Origin: Bacteriovoracaceae bacterium UBA3083
GTDB lineage: Bacteria; Bdellovibrionota; Bacteriovoracia; Bacteriovoracales; Bacteriovoracaceae
Reading direction: 5' to 3'
Assembly: GCA_002366565.1 (NCBI GenBank)
Contig: DFBJ01000003.1
Coordinates: 186,001-250,000, forward strand
Length of the DNA: 64,000 nt
A program made the position numbers and the translations under genes. The notes beneath the pieces are model-generated. The model worked only from the letters and a program-made list of their open reading frames with translations, did no database searches and was not told the DNA's origin. Shown here piece by piece: positions 48,999 through 58,403 of this stretch; positions within the stretch are counted from its first letter, which is position 1, and every line of letters begins with the position of its first letter.

Positions 48999-49780
48999 CT
49001 CTTGCTCGGACGATACTTTTTCCACACCTTAACAGCTCTAAACTTATTATCAATTTTTATATATTTATTTCCATCGAGATCTACTGATTGACAATTTTCT
49101 TTTTGATCATTTAAGCAGTTAAGGTCAATTTCAGCCTTTAGGCTATATAGATTATCTTTTAACCTATCTTTCAGTTTTCCTCTCGGAGTATTATTGTAGT
49201 GATTCAATAAAAGAGTAAAGGCTTCCTCTAATCCTCCCGTTTCTGCTTGAATTCTGCTGATTAACCCTGGAAGATACCTTGAATGTGGTTTGGCTTCTGG
49301 TGAATTAAGTGCAACTTTATATTTTCTTAGTGCAGACTCTTTATTTCCCAATTCGAAATAGTCATTGAATGCACTATTGTAGTTAAGCCAGAAATCATTT
49401 TTATATTCCTGTAATCCTAAGTTGTAGATATCTGCGGCTCCAATTACATCATCTTTAATTATTGAAAGATAGAGTCCACCATAAAGATAGTTTTGATAAA
49501 AAAATGGATCGAGAGACGATATGGTCTTAAAGCGATAGTACATCCAAGAGTTTCCATCTCTAACTCTTTCGATGTCACTCTCAAGCATTGTATGTATCCA
49601 AAATAAACTAGAGACTAATCTTTTTTGACCAACTGAAAAAATATTAACTAGAGATTGATTGAAGTTTAAACTTCTCTCTTCTCTTGAAATATTCAAAGCA
49701 GGAAGTCGAATATTGTCTTTAAGAACATTTGATATAATTAAGAATGTGGGTATTATGATTAGGGTAATATATTTTTTCAT
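48983..49780 (-). CDS. Exported TPR-like protein in the pil cluster (at the position of pilG)
   Basis: A 265-residue protein with an N-terminal hydrophobic segment (about 4-20) that could be a signal anchor. Two or three helical repeats follow (GAADIYNLGLQEYK, GNKESALRKYKVALN, EEAFTLLLNHY), resembling TPRs. Two cysteines occur in NCLNDQKENCQ. The C-terminal end is very basic (KKYRPSKRKRKE). It sits on the minus strand between pilA and pilH, where Myxococcus has pilG; a functional link to the pilus ABC proteins is inferred from position only. Divergent from pilH with only 26 bases between the starts. Confidence 0.7.
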   Translation of the reverse strand: MKKYITLIIIPTFLIISNVLKDNIRLPALNISREERSLNFNQSLVNIFSVGQKRLVSSLFWIHTMLESDIERVRDGNSWMYYRFKTISSLDPFFYQNYLYGGLYLSIIKDDVIGAADIYNLGLQEYKNDFWLNYNSAFNDYFELGNKESALRKYKVALNSPEAKPHSRYLPGLISRIQAETGGLEEAFTLLLNHYNNTPRGKLKDRLKDNLYSLKAEIDLNCLNDQKENCQSVDLDGNKYIKIDNKFRAVKVWKKYRPSKRKRKE

Positions 49781-49806
49781 ATATACATTCTAATCTTGGT
49801 AGGCAA

Positions 49807-50709
49807 ATGTTTGAAGTAAAAGATATAAAAAAAAGCTATAAATCAGATTTTTGGTCTAAGCCTAATGATGTGTTGACTGGTGTGAGCTTTTCAGTTGAAG
49901 AAGGGCAGGTTGTTGGTTTTCTCGGTGCAAATGGGGCAGGGAAAACAACATTACTTAAAATCATGATGGGTTTCTCTTCTATGGATAGTGGAGAAATTCA
50001 CTTCTTTGACCATCAAGAGTTTAAAAGCGTAGCCAAAGACATTGGGTACCTTCCTGAACGCCCTTATTTTTATCCACATTTAACTGGTCGTGAGATGGTT
50101 GAATTTATGGGAACTCTTTGTGATTTTAATTCAACAGCTATAAATGAAAATATTAACAAGTACGCAAAGCGTTTAAAAATAGACTTTGCACTCGATAGAA
50201 AAATTAAAGGGTATTCTAAAGGAATGCTACAAAGACTTGGTATGCTATGTACGCTAATTCATAACCCAAGGTTAATTATTTTAGATGAGCCATTGTCTGG
50301 CCTTGATCCACAAGGAAGAAAAGACATTAAAGACTTGATTGTAGAATTATCGAATGAGGGAAAAACGATATTTTTTTCAAGTCATATTGTTAATGATGTT
50401 GAGGAAGTGTGTGAAAAAGTTGTAGTACTCGATAAGGGAAAAATTGTTTACAAGGGAAGTATAGTTGATCTAATTAATGAGAATAGTTCTCAAACAGTTG
50501 TGGTCACTTTATCTCGAGAAGTTTTAGGACTTAAGGAGCTATCTCTTTCCCTTTCAAATATAAACGACAAGCCAGTTTATACAATTAAAGAGAGTGATAG
50601 AGAGGAATTCTTAGCGATTGCACTTCAGAACAAATCTAAAGTTTTAAAACTAGTCACAAGCACTCCTACTCTTGAGGAAGTTGTTTATAGCACAGGTACA
50701 GTATCGTGA
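49807..50709 (+). CDS. pilH: ABC transporter ATP-binding protein (PilH type)
   Basis: Cytoplasmic ATPase subunit. Walker A is GANGAGKT (40-47), the signature is YSKGMLQRLG, Walker B is LIILDEPLSGLDPQG, and an IFFSSHIVND switch follows. At 300 residues it is typical of ABC-2-type export ATPases with a C-terminal extension. In Myxococcus the pilGHI genes encode an ABC system needed for pilus assembly, and the order here (this gene, a permease, then pilD) matches. The gene symbol is given by position. The start is 26 bases from the divergent TPR gene. Confidence 0.85.
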   Translation: MFEVKDIKKSYKSDFWSKPNDVLTGVSFSVEEGQVVGFLGANGAGKTTLLKIMMGFSSMDSGEIHFFDHQEFKSVAKDIGYLPERPYFYPHLTGREMVEFMGTLCDFNSTAINENINKYAKRLKIDFALDRKIKGYSKGMLQRLGMLCTLIHNPRLIILDEPLSGLDPQGRKDIKDLIVELSNEGKTIFFSSHIVNDVEEVCEKVVVLDKGKIVYKGSIVDLINENSSQTVVVTLSREVLGLKELSLSLSNINDKPVYTIKESDREEFLAIALQNKSKVLKLVTSTPTLEEVVYSTGTVS

Positions 50710-51470
50710 AGTCATTAACTGTCGCAAAGTATACATTCTCTGAATTTATTCAAAGTAAGGTCCTATATAATATATTCTTTTTATCTCTTGGATTACTAGT
50801 GTTAACTTATGTCGCTAGTGAGTTTACTTACGGTGCTCCAAATAAAGTAGCCCTTGATTTTGGATTAGGGGCGGCCAGTATATCAACTCTCTTAATCTCT
50901 ATTTTCTTAGGAGCAAATTTAATTGTCAGAGAAATAGAGAATAGAACTCTCTATATGATAACTTCAAGACCAATTACAAGAACAGAGTTTTTGCTAGGTA
51001 AGATGATTGGTCTAATTGGAATAGTGATAATTAATACTCTAATTCTTGCAAGTGTTTCACTTTCTCTTTACTTTTTCTTGGGTGGGGAGTGGAGTAACTT
51101 AATTATATTTTCATTTATCTTTATAATATTAGAAGCAATTATTGTATTACTTGTCGTCATATTATTCTCATTAGTGACAAATACAATATTAGCAGTGGTA
51201 AACACATTAGTAGTATATGTTTCAAGTTATGCAATATATGAGGTGGGTAAAACAACTTTTGCAAGCAATAATATTGTTTTTAAAAAAATGATTGAAGTTG
51301 GAAATTTTATTCTACCAAGTCTATCAAACTTTAATATCAAAGAGTATATTCTTTATGAGAAAATGATAGAAACACCTAACTTACTCTATGGTTTCTCGTA
51401 TGGTGTAGTGTACATATGTTTTTTATTATTTATTGCAATATTAATCTTTAACAAGAAGAATTTAGATTGA
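50706..51470 (+). CDS. pilI: ABC-2 type permease (PilI type)
   Basis: Six-helix membrane subunit of an ABC-2 exporter: helices at about 18-36, 58-80, 106-127, 137-163, 168-190 and 230-248. The conserved coupling-helix region ANLIVREIENRTLYMITSRPITRTEFLLGK lies near 75-104 (spread over motifs REIENRTLYM and SRPITRTEFLLGK). GTG start at 50706 overlaps the ATPase stop by 4 bases, so the two form one transporter. At 254 residues the length is normal. The symbol is by analogy to Myxococcus pilI. Confidence 0.8.
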   Translation: MKSLTVAKYTFSEFIQSKVLYNIFFLSLGLLVLTYVASEFTYGAPNKVALDFGLGAASISTLLISIFLGANLIVREIENRTLYMITSRPITRTEFLLGKMIGLIGIVIINTLILASVSLSLYFFLGGEWSNLIIFSFIFIILEAIIVLLVVILFSLVTNTILAVVNTLVVYVSSYAIYEVGKTTFASNNIVFKKMIEVGNFILPSLSNFNIKEYILYEKMIETPNLLYGFSYGVVYICFLLFIAILIFNKKNLD

Positions 51471-52237
51471 TCACTCTTAAGATACTTGCATTTATATTTG
51501 GATCCATGATCGGTAGTTTTTTAAATGCGGTGATTTATCGAGTTCCTAGAAAAATAAACATAGCTGTTCCAAGATCTCACTGTACGAAATGTAAAAAGCA
51601 AATATATTGGTATGAAAATATACCAGTTCTTAGTTATATATTTTTAAGAGGGAAGTGCTCAAAGTGTAAGGCTCCGTACAGTGTTCAATACCCCCTGATA
51701 GAAGCTTTTGTTGGTTTAGTTGCTATATTTTTAATGCCTAGGACTTATGACTCAATGGCTTTAATGTATTACTTCTTATATTTTAGCATCTTTTGTGCTC
51801 TACTTTGCCACTTCATTATTGATATAAAACACCAAATACTCCCAGACTCTATTAATATCTATCTGGCATTAATATTTTTCTGTATTGCTTTCATAAAATA
51901 TACACCTATTTATTATCTATCAGGTGCAGCGATTGGATTTTTATTTCCATACCTTGTAACTCTTGCCTTCTACCACCTTAAGGGTCAGCAAGGTTTAGGT
52001 GGTGGTGATATTAAACTCTTTGCAGCGCTTGGCATAATCCTAGGTCCCGTGGGGATTATTAACAATATTTTCTTAAGTTGCTTCTTTGGCGCTATTTTTA
52101 GTCTTGTGATGATGGGCCTTGGAAAAATGTCCAGAACTACAAAGTTAGCATTTGGACCATTTATAATAATTGTCGCGGTGTTTCAAATCTTCTTTCCTGC
52201 TTTATTTAAACAGTTTTCGTCATTATGGAGCATTTAA
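51467..52237 (+). CDS. pilD: Prepilin peptidase PilD
   Basis: Membrane aspartic protease and N-methyltransferase that processes PilA. Eight hydrophobic segments are visible. The N-terminal cytoplasmic loop carries the zinc tetracysteine pairs CTKC and CSKC. The two catalytic aspartates are in DIKHQILPD and in the GGGDIKLF motif. TTG start at 51467 overlaps the permease stop (TTGA). At 256 residues it is standard. It is followed by the sigma-70 promoter of pilM. Confidence 0.95.
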   Translation: MITLKILAFIFGSMIGSFLNAVIYRVPRKINIAVPRSHCTKCKKQIYWYENIPVLSYIFLRGKCSKCKAPYSVQYPLIEAFVGLVAIFLMPRTYDSMALMYYFLYFSIFCALLCHFIIDIKHQILPDSINIYLALIFFCIAFIKYTPIYYLSGAAIGFLFPYLVTLAFYHLKGQQGLGGGDIKLFAALGIILGPVGIINNIFLSCFFGAIFSLVMMGLGKMSRTTKLAFGPFIIIVAVFQIFFPALFKQFSSLWSI

Positions 52238-52260
52238 GCTTAATCCTATGCAGTAATTGC

Positions 52261-52290
52261 TTGAAATCAATAGTTTTAATGCGTTATAAT
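52261..52290 (+). promoter_or_regulatory. Sigma-70 promoter of the pilM-N-O-P-Q operon
   Basis: TTGAAA (52261-52266), an 18-base spacer and TATAAT (52285-52290). A start near 52297 rules out a start codon at 52295 and supports TTG 52322 as the pilM start, behind AAGGA at 52311-52315. Confidence 0.65.
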
Positions 52291-52321
52291 TTAATTGCAT
52301 CGGAAGCATCAAGGAAATTTT

Positions 52322-53425
52322 TTGGATTCAAAAAAAATTATTAACGATTTAATCTCTCAAGTAAAAGAGGTCTTAAAGATTGGACCATCTGGATATATTG
52401 GTATTGATATAGGACTTAGTTCTGTAAAAGTAGCTCAATTAGATGGAAATGGAGACACAGGGTATAAGTTAGTCGCTTATGGATCTGGATCTTTACCTGA
52501 GGGCGCAATAATTGAAGATGATATACAAAAAGAAGAAGAAGTCGTTGAAGCAATCCAAACAGCAATAAAGAATGCAGGTATAAAGTCAGTTAATTGTGTC
52601 TTCGGACTCGCTGGACCAAATACTGTTGCTCGAAAACTTCAGCTGGCAGGTGGATCTGATGAAGAGATTGAAGATCAAGTAAGTTGGGAAGTTGAGCAGT
52701 ATATTCCTTTTAGTCTTGAAACATCAAAGATATCTTTCCATGTCGTTGGTGAAAATGAGGGGGGCGGTATCGATGTTATTGTCGCCGCTGCAAAAGGTGA
52801 GATTGTAGAATCATATCGTAGCCTCTTAGAACAAGCAGGACTAAAGCCTAGAATTTTCGATTTAGGTCTTATTTCTGTCGTTAATGTTTTTGAACTTGTA
52901 TATAGAGATAAATTGGTTGATCCAAATGAGTCTTGGATATTGATGGACTTAGGTTCAGAAAAAACAGAATTTATAATTTATAAAAATAATAAAATTATGT
53001 TCACCAAAGAGATAATGATTGGTGGTGTAATCATAACTGAAGAGATTCAGAGACAGATGGGTGTAAACTATTACGAAGCCGAGGATCTTAAAAATCACGG
53101 TGATGAGAATGGAAATTTACCTGAAGAAATACTCGAAATTATTGATAGTGTTGTTGAAAGCTTCTTTGCAGAAATAAAGAAGACAGTCGATTTCTATATT
53201 AGCTCAACTTCTGATGAATCATTCATAGAGTGTGTTTTAACTGGTGGAAGTAGTCTTATTCCTGGTTTAACAGAAGGTCTAGAGGCCTTACTCGGTATTA
53301 ATGTAAGTATAATGAATCCATTTGAAGTCATAAAGTACGATCCAAAAAATATAAAAGAAGAGCAATTAAACGAAATTGCTTACCGAGGGGCTAGTGTTCT
53401 TGGTTTAGCGATGAGGTCTCTTTAA
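52322..53425 (+). CDS. pilM: Type IV pilus assembly ATPase-like protein PilM
   Basis: Actin/FtsA-like cytoplasmic protein that binds the PilN N-terminus. It contains the phosphate-1 segment IGIDIGLSSVKVAQLDG (about 27-43), the ASAAKGEI-like stretch VAAAKGEIV, LMDLGSEKTEFIIY (phosphate-2) and a late CVLTGGSSLIPGLTEGLE (adenosine motif). At 367 residues it is normal. TTG 52322 is chosen for the reasons given at the promoter. It is the first gene of a gap-free pilMNOPQ run. Confidence 0.95.
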   Translation: MDSKKIINDLISQVKEVLKIGPSGYIGIDIGLSSVKVAQLDGNGDTGYKLVAYGSGSLPEGAIIEDDIQKEEEVVEAIQTAIKNAGIKSVNCVFGLAGPNTVARKLQLAGGSDEEIEDQVSWEVEQYIPFSLETSKISFHVVGENEGGGIDVIVAAAKGEIVESYRSLLEQAGLKPRIFDLGLISVVNVFELVYRDKLVDPNESWILMDLGSEKTEFIIYKNNKIMFTKEIMIGGVIITEEIQRQMGVNYYEAEDLKNHGDENGNLPEEILEIIDSVVESFFAEIKKTVDFYISSTSDESFIECVLTGGSSLIPGLTEGLEALLGINVSIMNPFEVIKYDPKNIKEEQLNEIAYRGASVLGLAMRSL

Positions 53426-53427
53426 AT

Positions 53428-54039
53428 ATGATTAAGATTAACCTTCTTGAACAGAAGAAACCTTTTAAAATGCCAGTCGTTCTAGGAATAGACATGGCTG
53501 ACCTTAACTGGAAGGGATTGGCCTTAGTTGGAATTCTTAGTTTTATTCCAGACTTCTTTGTTTATCCTGAATGGGAAACGGAGCTTGAAGAACATCAAGC
53601 TCAGATAACGAGACTTCAAAACAATAATAGAAAGCTTCAGAGGGATCTGAAGAAAAACGCTGGTGTTAAAGAAAAACTAGCAGCATTTAATAAGCAAGTT
53701 AAAAAGCTACAGAAAAGAACAGTTCAGGTTGATTTAATTTTAAAAGAGAAAAGAAACCCTAGCTTAATAATGGAGAAAATTGCAAGAAAGCTACCTGATG
53801 ATATTTGGTTTGATTCTTTTTTAATTGATGAAGACAAATCAATAACTATTAAGGGAGGAGGAATCCTTTATAAAAGTATTGGAGATTTTATCTCAAGTGC
53901 AAATAGTGCAGGTTTTTTTGAGCAACCATTGAGTTTAACAGAATCAAAAACAATGGAAGAAGGTAGAACTGGAGAATATAGAATTCAAGTGTTCACAATT
54001 AAAGGTAAGATCGATAAGTTCGATCCTTGGGCACAATAG
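53428..54039 (+). CDS. pilN: Type IV pilus alignment protein PilN
   Basis: Inner-membrane protein whose cytoplasmic N-terminus binds PilM. The conserved INLLEQKKP (4-12) starts the protein; a hydrophobic segment lies at about 28-45, then a coiled coil (EEHQAQITRLQNNNRKLQRDLKK) and a ferredoxin-like periplasmic domain follow. At 203 residues it is typical. It begins 2 bases after pilM. Confidence 0.92.
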   Translation: MIKINLLEQKKPFKMPVVLGIDMADLNWKGLALVGILSFIPDFFVYPEWETELEEHQAQITRLQNNNRKLQRDLKKNAGVKEKLAAFNKQVKKLQKRTVQVDLILKEKRNPSLIMEKIARKLPDDIWFDSFLIDEDKSITIKGGGILYKSIGDFISSANSAGFFEQPLSLTESKTMEEGRTGEYRIQVFTIKGKIDKFDPWAQ

Positions 54040-54048
54040 GAAAGTGAT

Positions 54049-54705
54049 TTGAAAAAGCTTATAGCAAATTTACACATTATTCTATTCTTCTACCTTTCAT
54101 TTGAAGTGTTCACATTGTACCAAGAGCATACAGAGAAAGTAGAAAGGATGGAGGGGCAAATCCCTGCATTAACTGCTAAAATTAATAAAAATAAAAAAGA
54201 AAAAAAGCAGCTTTCAGCATATTTAGTTGATGTAGAAGCAGCTAAGGAAAGAATCGAACTAGTCGCAACAGAAGTGGAGAAGATTCAAAAAAAGTTACCA
54301 GATGTTATTGATGATACGAAAAACCTTTCATTACTTAAACATTTAGCTGAAAAGTTAAATATCAAGAGTATTTATCTAACCCCACTAGAGGAAATCACAA
54401 AAGGTTTCTATGTTGTAAAAAGATATAGCATGAAAGCGTCGGGAACATATTTACAGTTTTTGATGCTAATGGAGCAAATTGGAAATACTCAAACAATTTT
54501 AAACGTAAAAAGAATCTCTCTTGAAAATCAGCAAAAAAAGCAAAGAGGGCGGTTTCAGATAATTAATGCAGATATTATTATTGAAACTTATCGTTACAAT
54601 ACAGGATACCGTGAAGATAGAGGTATCGAAGAAATAGAAAAGTCGTTAAGCTCTAAAAGTAACGTAAGAAAGAAGCGTAAAAACCCAAGAGTAAAGAAAA
54701 AGTAG
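54049..54705 (+). CDS. pilO: Type IV pilus alignment protein PilO
   Basis: Inner-membrane partner of PilN. A single hydrophobic helix at about 3-20 is followed by a coiled coil (TAKINKNKKEKKQLSAYLVDV) and a periplasmic domain near 100-190. The C-terminus is highly basic (KSNVRKKRKNPRVKKK), which is uncommon. TTG start at 54049. At 218 residues it is normal. It lies 9 bases after pilN. Confidence 0.9.
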   Translation: MKKLIANLHIILFFYLSFEVFTLYQEHTEKVERMEGQIPALTAKINKNKKEKKQLSAYLVDVEAAKERIELVATEVEKIQKKLPDVIDDTKNLSLLKHLAEKLNIKSIYLTPLEEITKGFYVVKRYSMKASGTYLQFLMLMEQIGNTQTILNVKRISLENQQKKQRGRFQIINADIIIETYRYNTGYREDRGIEEIEKSLSSKSNVRKKRKNPRVKKK

Positions 54706-54710
54706 GCAAA

Positions 54711-55187
54711 GTGAAGATCATCGCAGTACTTATATTCATGATTTCTCTAAGTGTTTCGGCCCAAACAGGGACTGTCGCATCTCCATCTCCAAGTATTTTA
54801 AAAGCTAATTCTATGATTAAGAATCCATTTGAATTACGAGACCCTTTTAAGCGTGAGTTGCGTAGAAAGAGAAGTGGTAAGAAAGTATACCCTGGTAGTC
54901 GTACAGTATTTTCAAATATACAAACAATAGACAATACTCCTCTTGATAGAATTAAAATCACAGGGATTCTAATTGGAAAAGAGAGAAGGGCCGTTGCTAA
55001 GACTATTGATGAGTCTGGAAAAATAGGTGATCAATCTTATATTTTAAAAGAAGGGATGAAGTTGGGAGAGAATAGTGCTGAGATTAAAGCAATCTTACCC
55101 GGCGGAATCGTATTAGTTGAGAAAATTCGTAATGTATATGATCAGGATGAATATTTAGAAACAATAATTCCAGTTGCAAGTGATTGA
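54711..55187 (+). CDS. pilP: Pilus assembly protein PilP
   Basis: Periplasmic protein linking PilN/O to the PilQ secretin. It has an N-terminal signal peptide (about 1-17, MISLSVSA) without a clear lipobox, unlike Pseudomonas PilP. A DPFKRELR stretch (conserved PilP DPF element) and a small beta sandwich with LDRIKITGILIGKERRAVAK near 85-103 follow. GTG start at 54711, 5 bases after pilO. At 158 residues it is slightly short. Confidence 0.88.
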   Translation: MKIIAVLIFMISLSVSAQTGTVASPSPSILKANSMIKNPFELRDPFKRELRRKRSGKKVYPGSRTVFSNIQTIDNTPLDRIKITGILIGKERRAVAKTIDESGKIGDQSYILKEGMKLGENSAEIKAILPGGIVLVEKIRNVYDQDEYLETIIPVASD

Positions 55188-55277
55188 AAAAAAATAACAC
55201 GCAAATTTTTCCTGTGATATAATTATAATGATTTATAGTTTCTAAAATGGAAACGTTTACCTTAGGAAGAGGTTGGA

Positions 55278-57101
55278 ATGAAGTTGAGAAGTTTTCTTTT
55301 TAAACTCGTGTTAATTACTTTTGTCATATCAAGTAGTGTTCAAGCTACGACACTAGAACAAATAAATTTCAAATTGAAAGATGAAGTTGCAAAGTTAGAG
55401 TTAAACTTTGACAGTAATGATGCACAAGCTAAGAAATTTCATGTCACTGAAGATAAGCAAATAATAATTGATCTCAAAGATGTTCAGGCAACAGATAGAG
55501 TTATAAGAGCATTTGATACTTCAGAATTCAGTGGAAGTATTGTGTTCGTATCTGCGTATAGAAAATCTTCAAACCCAAAAGACCTTAGAATAGCAATTCA
55601 GTTAAGAGATAACGTTAGAAGTATCCTTAAGAGAGAACCAAATAAGATCGTTGTAGAAGTAGAGAGTCGTTTTGGTGTATTTACTCAAAGAGCTCTAGAA
55701 GAAAATAAAACATATGATGAGAAAATAGCAATAGATGAAAAAGAAGTTGGGAAGTTAAGTATTCCAAAGTCTGACAGTGTGGAAGATATATTAGAAAACC
55801 TAACTTTGTCTGGAAGAAAGAAGTATATAGGTAAGAAAATTACTTTCAATATTAAAGATTTGGGAGTCACAGATATTTTAAATATGATTGCCGATGCTTC
55901 AGGATTTAATATTATCTTAACTGATGAGGTTAAAACTCTACCTCCACTCTCATTAAATTTAACAAATATTCCTTGGGATCAAGCCCTTGATACTATTTTA
56001 GGGTTAAATAAACTAGTTGCAAAAAAGAATGGTGTAATCTTAATGGTTACAACATTTGAAAAAGCGGCTGAAGAACAAAAGAAAGAGTTAGAGCAAAAGA
56101 AGCTTACAGAAAAAGAAGTTCCACTGGTAACAAAAGTATTTCCAATATCATATGCAACGACAAAAGAATTGATTACTGTTCTTACAAATTATGTGACAGA
56201 GAGAGGGACTCTAAACGAAGATGTAAGAACGAATTCACTAATTGTAAAAGATACAGCTGATACAATTGAAAGGATCAAGAAGATTGTAGAAGTTCTAGAT
56301 ACTCAGACACCACAGGTTTTAATTGAATCAAAAATTGTAGAAGTTAATGAGAGTTACAGTAAAGAAATTGGTCTACAAAATGGTGTAAACTTTGGATATG
56401 ACCCAATCGGAGAAGTTGGAAGTGCTTCTCCTTCAGTTGTTGGATCGACATTAGATCCAGGATCAAACGGAGGTCCTGGTTTTTCTTTCAGTTCAGCACC
56501 CTCTACAGGTGATGGTGCAAGATCTCTTTTCGGTTTATCAGTATCTAGATTTAATAGGCTGTTAAACCTTTCGTTTACATTACAGCTTTTAGAAACTGAA
56601 TCTAAAGGGAAAATTGTAGCCAGTCCAAAAGTAATAACACAAAATAAGAAAAAAGCGATTATTTCAACAAAAGAGACAACGTCATTTTCTAAGTCATTAT
56701 CAACGAGTACTTCTGCTACTGAGGTTACATTTGAAGAGGCAGAAGCAAGCTTGAGTCTTGAAGTTACTCCACAGGTAACGAATGAAGGTTCTATTTCGTT
56801 AGAGCTAGATCTATTGAAGCAGCAGTTTGGTACCAGACCGTCAGCCTCTGCACCACCTGACAAGCAAGAAAGAAGAGTTGCAACTAATGTTTTAGTTGAT
56901 AATGGATCGACAATTGTAATTGGTGGTGTGTATAACTATGAAAAGAGAGAGTCTCACTCAGGTGTTCCTTTTTTGAAAGATATACCTCTCGTAGGCTGGT
57001 TGTTTAGAACACCTTATGCTCCTGAAGTAATTAAACAAGAGCTTTTAATTTTTCTAACACCTCGAATTGTTAATCAAGAAGAAGCCGGAATAATAGAATA
57101 A
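55278..57101 (+). CDS. pilQ: Type IV pilus secretin PilQ
   Basis: Outer-membrane multimeric channel for the pilus. Signal peptide (1-23, cleaved after VQA). An AMIN-like domain (about 28-130), an STN-type N domain (about 185-255, ILNMIADASGFNIILTDEVK), a short N1 domain (VFPISYATTKELITVL) and the secretin beta domain (about 345-605, with VIGGVYNYEKRESHSGVPFLKDIPLVGWLF) are visible. The single AMIN region and 607 residues make it a compact PilQ. No pilotin-like extension. It begins 90 bases after pilP; a TATAAT at 55218-55223 without a good -35 is the only promoter hint. Confidence 0.93.
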   Translation: MKLRSFLFKLVLITFVISSSVQATTLEQINFKLKDEVAKLELNFDSNDAQAKKFHVTEDKQIIIDLKDVQATDRVIRAFDTSEFSGSIVFVSAYRKSSNPKDLRIAIQLRDNVRSILKREPNKIVVEVESRFGVFTQRALEENKTYDEKIAIDEKEVGKLSIPKSDSVEDILENLTLSGRKKYIGKKITFNIKDLGVTDILNMIADASGFNIILTDEVKTLPPLSLNLTNIPWDQALDTILGLNKLVAKKNGVILMVTTFEKAAEEQKKELEQKKLTEKEVPLVTKVFPISYATTKELITVLTNYVTERGTLNEDVRTNSLIVKDTADTIERIKKIVEVLDTQTPQVLIESKIVEVNESYSKEIGLQNGVNFGYDPIGEVGSASPSVVGSTLDPGSNGGPGFSFSSAPSTGDGARSLFGLSVSRFNRLLNLSFTLQLLETESKGKIVASPKVITQNKKKAIISTKETTSFSKSLSTSTSATEVTFEEAEASLSLEVTPQVTNEGSISLELDLLKQQFGTRPSASAPPDKQERRVATNVLVDNGSTIVIGGVYNYEKRESHSGVPFLKDIPLVGWLFRTPYAPEVIKQELLIFLTPRIVNQEEAGIIE

Positions 57102-57113
57102 TCTAAAGGTTGT

Positions 57114-58313
57114 ATGGTACAGAAGAGTCAAATTTTAGATAAATATTTAACTGCACTGGAGAAAGATCCTAAGTCTAGGGTATTTGCTCCATTAGCAGAA
57201 TATTATCGAAAAAGTGGTTTGTTAAATCAAGCTATTGAAACTCTGAATCAGGGCATCAAGTATAATCCAGATTATGTATTGGGTCATCTTGGGTTAGCGT
57301 TTTGCTATTTTGAAAATGGTGACGCAAAAAGATCATATGATATCTTAAAGCCTTTAATTGATTCTAATAGAGATAACCTTAGAATGTTGAGATTGTTTTC
57401 AGATACATGTCTTGACCTTGGTAAGTCAGAAGAAGCTCTTGAAAACTTAAAATACTTACTTTTTGTTAATCCAAAAGACAAAGAGGCCGCAGAAAAAGTT
57501 AAAGAAATCGAAGCAAGTAATGAGAAATTTGGCTCTATAAAATTTAGTCTTCAAGACGCGTTAAGTGACTCCGATTCTACAACGAACTCAGCTCCTGAAG
57601 GTATACAGTTTAATATAGATGAATTAGATACAGGAATAGAGAAAGAGAAGAGTATTGATGAGTGGACTAAAGTTGATTTATCAAATGAAAAAGCTAAGGA
57701 AGATGATTTCTTAGATTCATGGTCAATGAATGAAAAGCCAAGCTATGAAAATGAAGGTCTTAAAGAAGAGATTACTTCTGAAAGAGAGTTTAAAGTAGAG
57801 CAACCTAAGACTACAGGTAGTCAGCCAAGCTCTCCTGTTATTACTCATACTTTAGTCGATCTGTACTGTAATCAAGGTTACTTAGATAAAGCAAAAGATC
57901 TACTAGAAAAGATTTTAGAATTAAATCCAAATGATCTTAAAACAAAATTAAAGCTACAAGAAGTTGATCGTGTTTTGAATGACTCATTTATTGATGATGA
58001 GGAATTTGAAACAATTCCAGAAGAACAGACACATCTAGAAGAAGTGAGTCTTTCAGAAGACGCAAAATCAAAAGAAGATACTTTTAACGAAGAAGAAGAT
58101 GAGCTGGAAGGTCGAAATAATCTAATGAGCTTATTTGACAAGAAATTCAATAACTTCCAAATTGATGAAGTGATGAATGAACCTTCAGATAATGTAGAAG
58201 AAATTGTAAAGGGTGACCCAGTAAAAGAGCAAAAAATAAAAGAAGTAGAAGAGAAGTTATGGTCTTTCCATAGAGCTCTTTGTGCTAAAGCAAAAACAGT
58301 TTTATCTGTCTGA
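57114..58313 (+). CDS. TPR protein downstream of pilQ
   Basis: A 399-residue soluble protein with TPRs in two blocks: residues about 5-135 (AEYYRKSGLLNQAIETLNQGIKYNPDY, CYFENGDAKRSYDILKP, LGKSEEALENLKYLLFVNPKD) and about 240-285 (LYCNQGYLDKAKDLLEKILELNPNDLKTK). The region between and after is acidic and disordered. The C-terminal end KEVEEKLWSFHRALCAKAKTVL looks like a helix with a Cys. No signal peptide. 12 bases after pilQ, so it is likely cotranscribed and could be an accessory of pilus assembly. Function unknown. Confidence 0.75.
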   Translation: MVQKSQILDKYLTALEKDPKSRVFAPLAEYYRKSGLLNQAIETLNQGIKYNPDYVLGHLGLAFCYFENGDAKRSYDILKPLIDSNRDNLRMLRLFSDTCLDLGKSEEALENLKYLLFVNPKDKEAAEKVKEIEASNEKFGSIKFSLQDALSDSDSTTNSAPEGIQFNIDELDTGIEKEKSIDEWTKVDLSNEKAKEDDFLDSWSMNEKPSYENEGLKEEITSEREFKVEQPKTTGSQPSSPVITHTLVDLYCNQGYLDKAKDLLEKILELNPNDLKTKLKLQEVDRVLNDSFIDDEEFETIPEEQTHLEEVSLSEDAKSKEDTFNEEEDELEGRNNLMSLFDKKFNNFQIDEVMNEPSDNVEEIVKGDPVKEQKIKEVEEKLWSFHRALCAKAKTVLSV

Positions 58314-58403
58314 TAGAACATCTTAAGACTTTACAACCTGCCGTAGGGTTGGTAATTTGACGCATTATTCAATTTTGTAAATTTAGGTATTTGAGGCTAC
58401 TTC

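Noticed and set aside
52295..52321. Upstream TTG start for pilM
   Set aside because: It lies at or before the predicted transcription start of the TTGAAA-N18-TATAAT promoter and lacks a ribosome-binding site.
55195..55223. Promoter of pilQ
   Set aside because: TATAAT at 55218-55223 has only TAACAC at the -35 position; pilQ is more likely read from the pilM promoter.
58356..58385. Promoter TTGACG before aroQ
   Set aside because: TTGACG is good, but the hexamer at 17-18 bases (AATTTA/ATTTAG) is a poor -10; not strong enough to list.
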